Source of the DNA: AC-9 sp051984395
Lineage (GTDB): Bacteria > Actinomycetota > Acidimicrobiia > Acidimicrobiales > AC-9
Assembly (NCBI GenBank): GCA_051984395.1
Contig: JBPYEZ010000157.1
Span: 1 to 14,880, forward strand
DNA length: 14,880 nt
Reading direction: 5' to 3'
The notes beneath the pieces were generated by a model. That model did not search any database and had not been told where the DNA came from. It saw nothing but the letters and a program-made list of their open reading frames with translations. Below, piece by piece: positions 13,118 to 14,880 of the stretch. The stretch's first letter is position 1. Each line of letters starts with the position of its first letter. Position numbers and translations under genes: made by a program.

Positions 13118-14880
13118 TCAGATTCCGAGATCGAGCTGGGCCGGCTCCGGTGGCCGTGTAGGTCTCTCGCCGGGCTCGGGCTGCGGCTCCAGATCGCGGG
13201 CCGATCTCCGGCCACGAGGCGCGAGCACCTGATCGGTCGTGGCCGGCATCGTAGGACCCGTTTGATCGGAGCGGCGACTCCGTCGGCGGGCCTGGGCGGC
13301 GTCGACCAGGCGCGCCACCTGGCTGCTGAGCTGGCGCTGCTCCGAGCTGGGTAGATAGGCGCTCCGGCGGTAGCGGCGTCGATAGGTCTCGACGAGCTCG
13401 GGATATGCCCGCTCGAGCCAAGCCATGTAGTGCTCCCGCACCCCGGGGCGAAGGTGCAGGGCGACGGTCGTCACCGACACCGCCCCGGCCTCGACGCAGG
13501 CCTCCACCACCTCCTCGAGCTGGTCGGAGTGGTCGGAGAGGCCGGGTAGCACCGGAGCGATCAGCACTCCGCAGGGGACTCCGGCCTTGTTCAGGCGAGC
13601 CACCGCGGCCACCCTCTGGCGCGGGTGCGGCGTGCCGGGCTCGGTGGCGCGCCACACCGCATCGTCGAGGGTTCCGATCGACAGGTTGGCCCTCACGCTC
13701 GTCTGCCGGGCCCCCGCGGACAGACGATCGAGGTCGCCCAGTATGAGCGTCGACTTCGTGAGGATCGAGAACGGATTCTGCGCTGCGACCAGCGCGTCGA
13801 TGATCCCTCTCGTCAAGCGGTACTTGCCCTCCGCCGGCTGATAAGGGTCGGTGTTCGTGCCCATTGCGATGTGCTCACCACGCCACTTCGAGCTGGCCAG
13901 CTCGGCTCGAACCCTCTCGACCGCGTTGACCTTTACGACGATCCGCCGCTCGAAGTCCTCGCCGATGTTCAGCCCCAGATAGTCGTGCGTCGGCCGGGCA
14001 AAACAGTTGTGGCTCACGACCCCGTTGGCAATGAAGTCCCCCGTGCCCGTGGTGATGTCGTACATCGGCAGCTCCTCGCCGAGGGGCCGAACTGAAGCGA
14101 CTCCGAGGGCTGCGTCGCTCTTCAATGCAGTCCCTTCGATGGTCCGTTTCCTCGTGATGGCAGGATCGACGGTCTGAAAGAAGCGCAGATTCTCGCGAAG
14201 GCCGCCGCGAATCCTGACGCACCTCACCGAACGCGAGCTCTTCTCGACGAGCGCATCGAAGCCCAGATATCGCAGGCAGGACTCAGTCCAGTGAATGATT
14301 CCGTCGTCGGTATTGGAGATCCGGATACAACCGGAGTACGAGCCTTCGGCGTCGAAGATCCCAGCCAGGAAGCCCTTCATCCATGCGGGCGAGGCTGCTT
14401 CTGGCCATTCAACGATGTCCCTAACTGCCGTCACGCCGGCGAGTGACTGGGTTCTGATTGCGTGGATCGCCCTGTAGGTGCCCACCGCCTCCTTGAACGA
14501 GAACGATCGCGTGGCCACATCCCCCTCGAGTAGGAAGCTCTGAGCTCGTCGGAGCGCTTCGATGTCCGTGAGGGCAAGACGAAATCGGTGAACGTCGCCG
14601 TTCGCGCGACCAGGCCTTTCGTACCTGTAGCTCCCGAGGTGACCGTCTCCGCGGATCAGCCCACAGAGGTATCCCCGTCGGTAATCGGGCGTGTGGCCCG
14701 GTGGCGTCGCGAGGTGGCCGGTGCCCATCAGCTTGTTGTTGAGGGTGAGGTGCGGACGACGGTGAGGACCCCACTCGCCGACAGTCACGTGCGTCCACCC
14801 GCGATACGTGAGAAATCGGTGGTCACCGCTGGCGATCAGCTCCGTCCCGTCCTCCAGAACAATCTGGTAGGCGGGCTTGC
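13118..14880 (-). CDS. Rv2578c-family radical SAM protein with intein (5' end outside window)
   Basis: The frame is open from the TAG-side end at 13118 to the right window edge, so the gene starts beyond it. From 14880 to 14006 it encodes an intein; the C-extein, 295 residues from Cys 14005-14003, begins CFARPTHDYLGLNIGEDFER and continues with KVNAVERVRAEL, GEHIAMGTNTDPYQPAEGKY, RLTRGI, ILTKSTLI, VRANLSIGTLDD and VPCGVLIAPVLPGLSD. This is the Rv2578c family, related to spore photoproduct lyase; such enzymes bind a 4Fe-4S cluster through CxxxCxxC and cleave SAM to make a radical. The last Cys of the motif is the residue right after the intein; the first two would lie upstream, unseen. The C-terminus is a charged, Pro-rich tail ending QLDLGI. 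The exact reaction is unknown. The GTG at 14788 is internal, not the start. Confidence 0.93.
   Translation of the reverse strand, partial: KPAYQIVLEDGTELIASGDHRFLTYRGWTHVTVGEWGPHRRPHLTLNNKLMGTGHLATPPGHTPDYRRGYLCGLIRGDGHLGSYRYERPGRANGDVHRFRLALTDIEALRRAQSFLLEGDVATRSFSFKEAVGTYRAIHAIRTQSLAGVTAVRDIVEWPEAASPAWMKGFLAGIFDAEGSYSGCIRISNTDDGIIHWTESCLRYLGFDALVEKSSRSVRCVRIRGGLRENLRFFQTVDPAITRKRTIEGTALKSDAALGVASVRPLGEELPMYDITTGTGDFIANGVVSHNCFARPTHDYLGLNIGEDFERRIVVKVNAVERVRAELASSKWRGEHIAMGTNTDPYQPAEGKYRLTRGIIDALVAAQNPFSILTKSTLILGDLDRLSAGARQTSVRANLSIGTLDDAVWRATEPGTPHPRQRVAAVARLNKAGVPCGVLIAPVLPGLSDHSDQLEEVVEACVEAGAVSVTTVALHLRPGVREHYMAWLERAYPELVETYRRRYRRSAYLPSSEQRQLSSQVARLVDAAQARRRSRRSDQTGPTMPATTDQVLAPRGRRSARDLEPQPEPGERPTRPPEPAQLDLGI
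14006..14880 (-). mobile_element. LAGLIDADG homing-endonuclease intein (N-terminus outside window)
   Basis: About 291 residues are visible. In order on the minus strand: a splicing block B-like ASGDHRFLTYRGW (just inside the right edge, 14800-14835), NNKLMGTG, the first LAGLIDADG motif GYLCGLIRGDGHLG (14642-14671 region, acidic Asp intact), the second motif GFLAGIFDAEGS (14342-14371, acidic Glu intact), then block F DITTGTGDFIANG and block G VVSHN followed by Cys. Asn (14008-14006) is the last intein residue; Cys (14005-14003) is the +1 nucleophile. The intein would excise itself from the protein and rejoin the exteins, while the endonuclease can spread the element into empty alleles. Hand counts of three 60-base stretches gave 52-60% GC, against 72% in a C-extein stretch and 77% in one from mcd, consistent with foreign origin. 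Block A with the first catalytic residue is not visible. Confidence 0.93.

Noticed and set aside
14786..14788. GTG as start of a 556-residue protein
   Set aside because: The frame remains open upstream and encodes conserved intein block B, so this GTG is an internal valine codon.

Overview
The window is GC-rich (roughly 70%), densely coding DNA from an actinobacterium. Gene content and protein style (several acyl-CoA dehydrogenases, an Rv2578c-type radical SAM protein, frequent GTG starts, TANNNT hexamers just before start codons) suit an uncultured Acidimicrobiia-like lineage, but no rRNA or marker gene is present to prove it. I see 13 protein genes, two of them cut by the window edges, and no tRNA, rRNA, CRISPR array or insertion sequence. 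No gene-free stretch exceeds about 110 bases.

Left part (1-3899): a DUF6941-like gene (cut at the left edge) and an acyl-CoA dehydrogenase lie on the minus strand. Divergent from them on the plus strand are a small SAM-dependent methyltransferase and a 534-residue acyl-CoA dehydrogenase whose N-terminal extension and C-terminal motif mark it as probable (2S)-methylsuccinyl-CoA dehydrogenase (mcd).

Middle (3906-8605, minus strand): a closely spaced row, in transcription order fumC, an eIF-2B-like protein, a dienelactone hydrolase-family protein, a CitE-type lyase that looks like malyl-CoA/beta-methylmalyl-CoA lyase (mcl), and a family 2 glycosyltransferase. Mcd and Mcl belong to the ethylmalonyl-CoA pathway of acetyl-CoA assimilation. 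Ccr, the signature enzyme, is not in the window, so the pathway is suggested rather than shown.

Right part (8714-14880): a secreted NlpC/P60 peptidoglycan hydrolase and a quinone oxidoreductase-like protein lie on the plus strand. On the minus strand, a membrane-anchored phosphodiester glycosidase-like protein is translationally coupled (GTGA overlap) to a short-chain dehydrogenase. Upstream of these, entering from the right edge, is a radical SAM gene of the Rv2578c family.

The most notable item is in this last gene. It is interrupted by a LAGLIDADG intein inserted exactly at the last cysteine of the iron-sulfur CxxxCxxC motif. The apparent GTG start at 14788 is not real: the frame stays open to the window edge and encodes the intein's block B. 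A second pattern is that at least five genes have a TANNNT hexamer exactly 7 bases before a start codon (one more at 8 bases), the signature of leaderless transcription. It also fixes start codons, moving the first acyl-CoA dehydrogenase start to GTG 1519.
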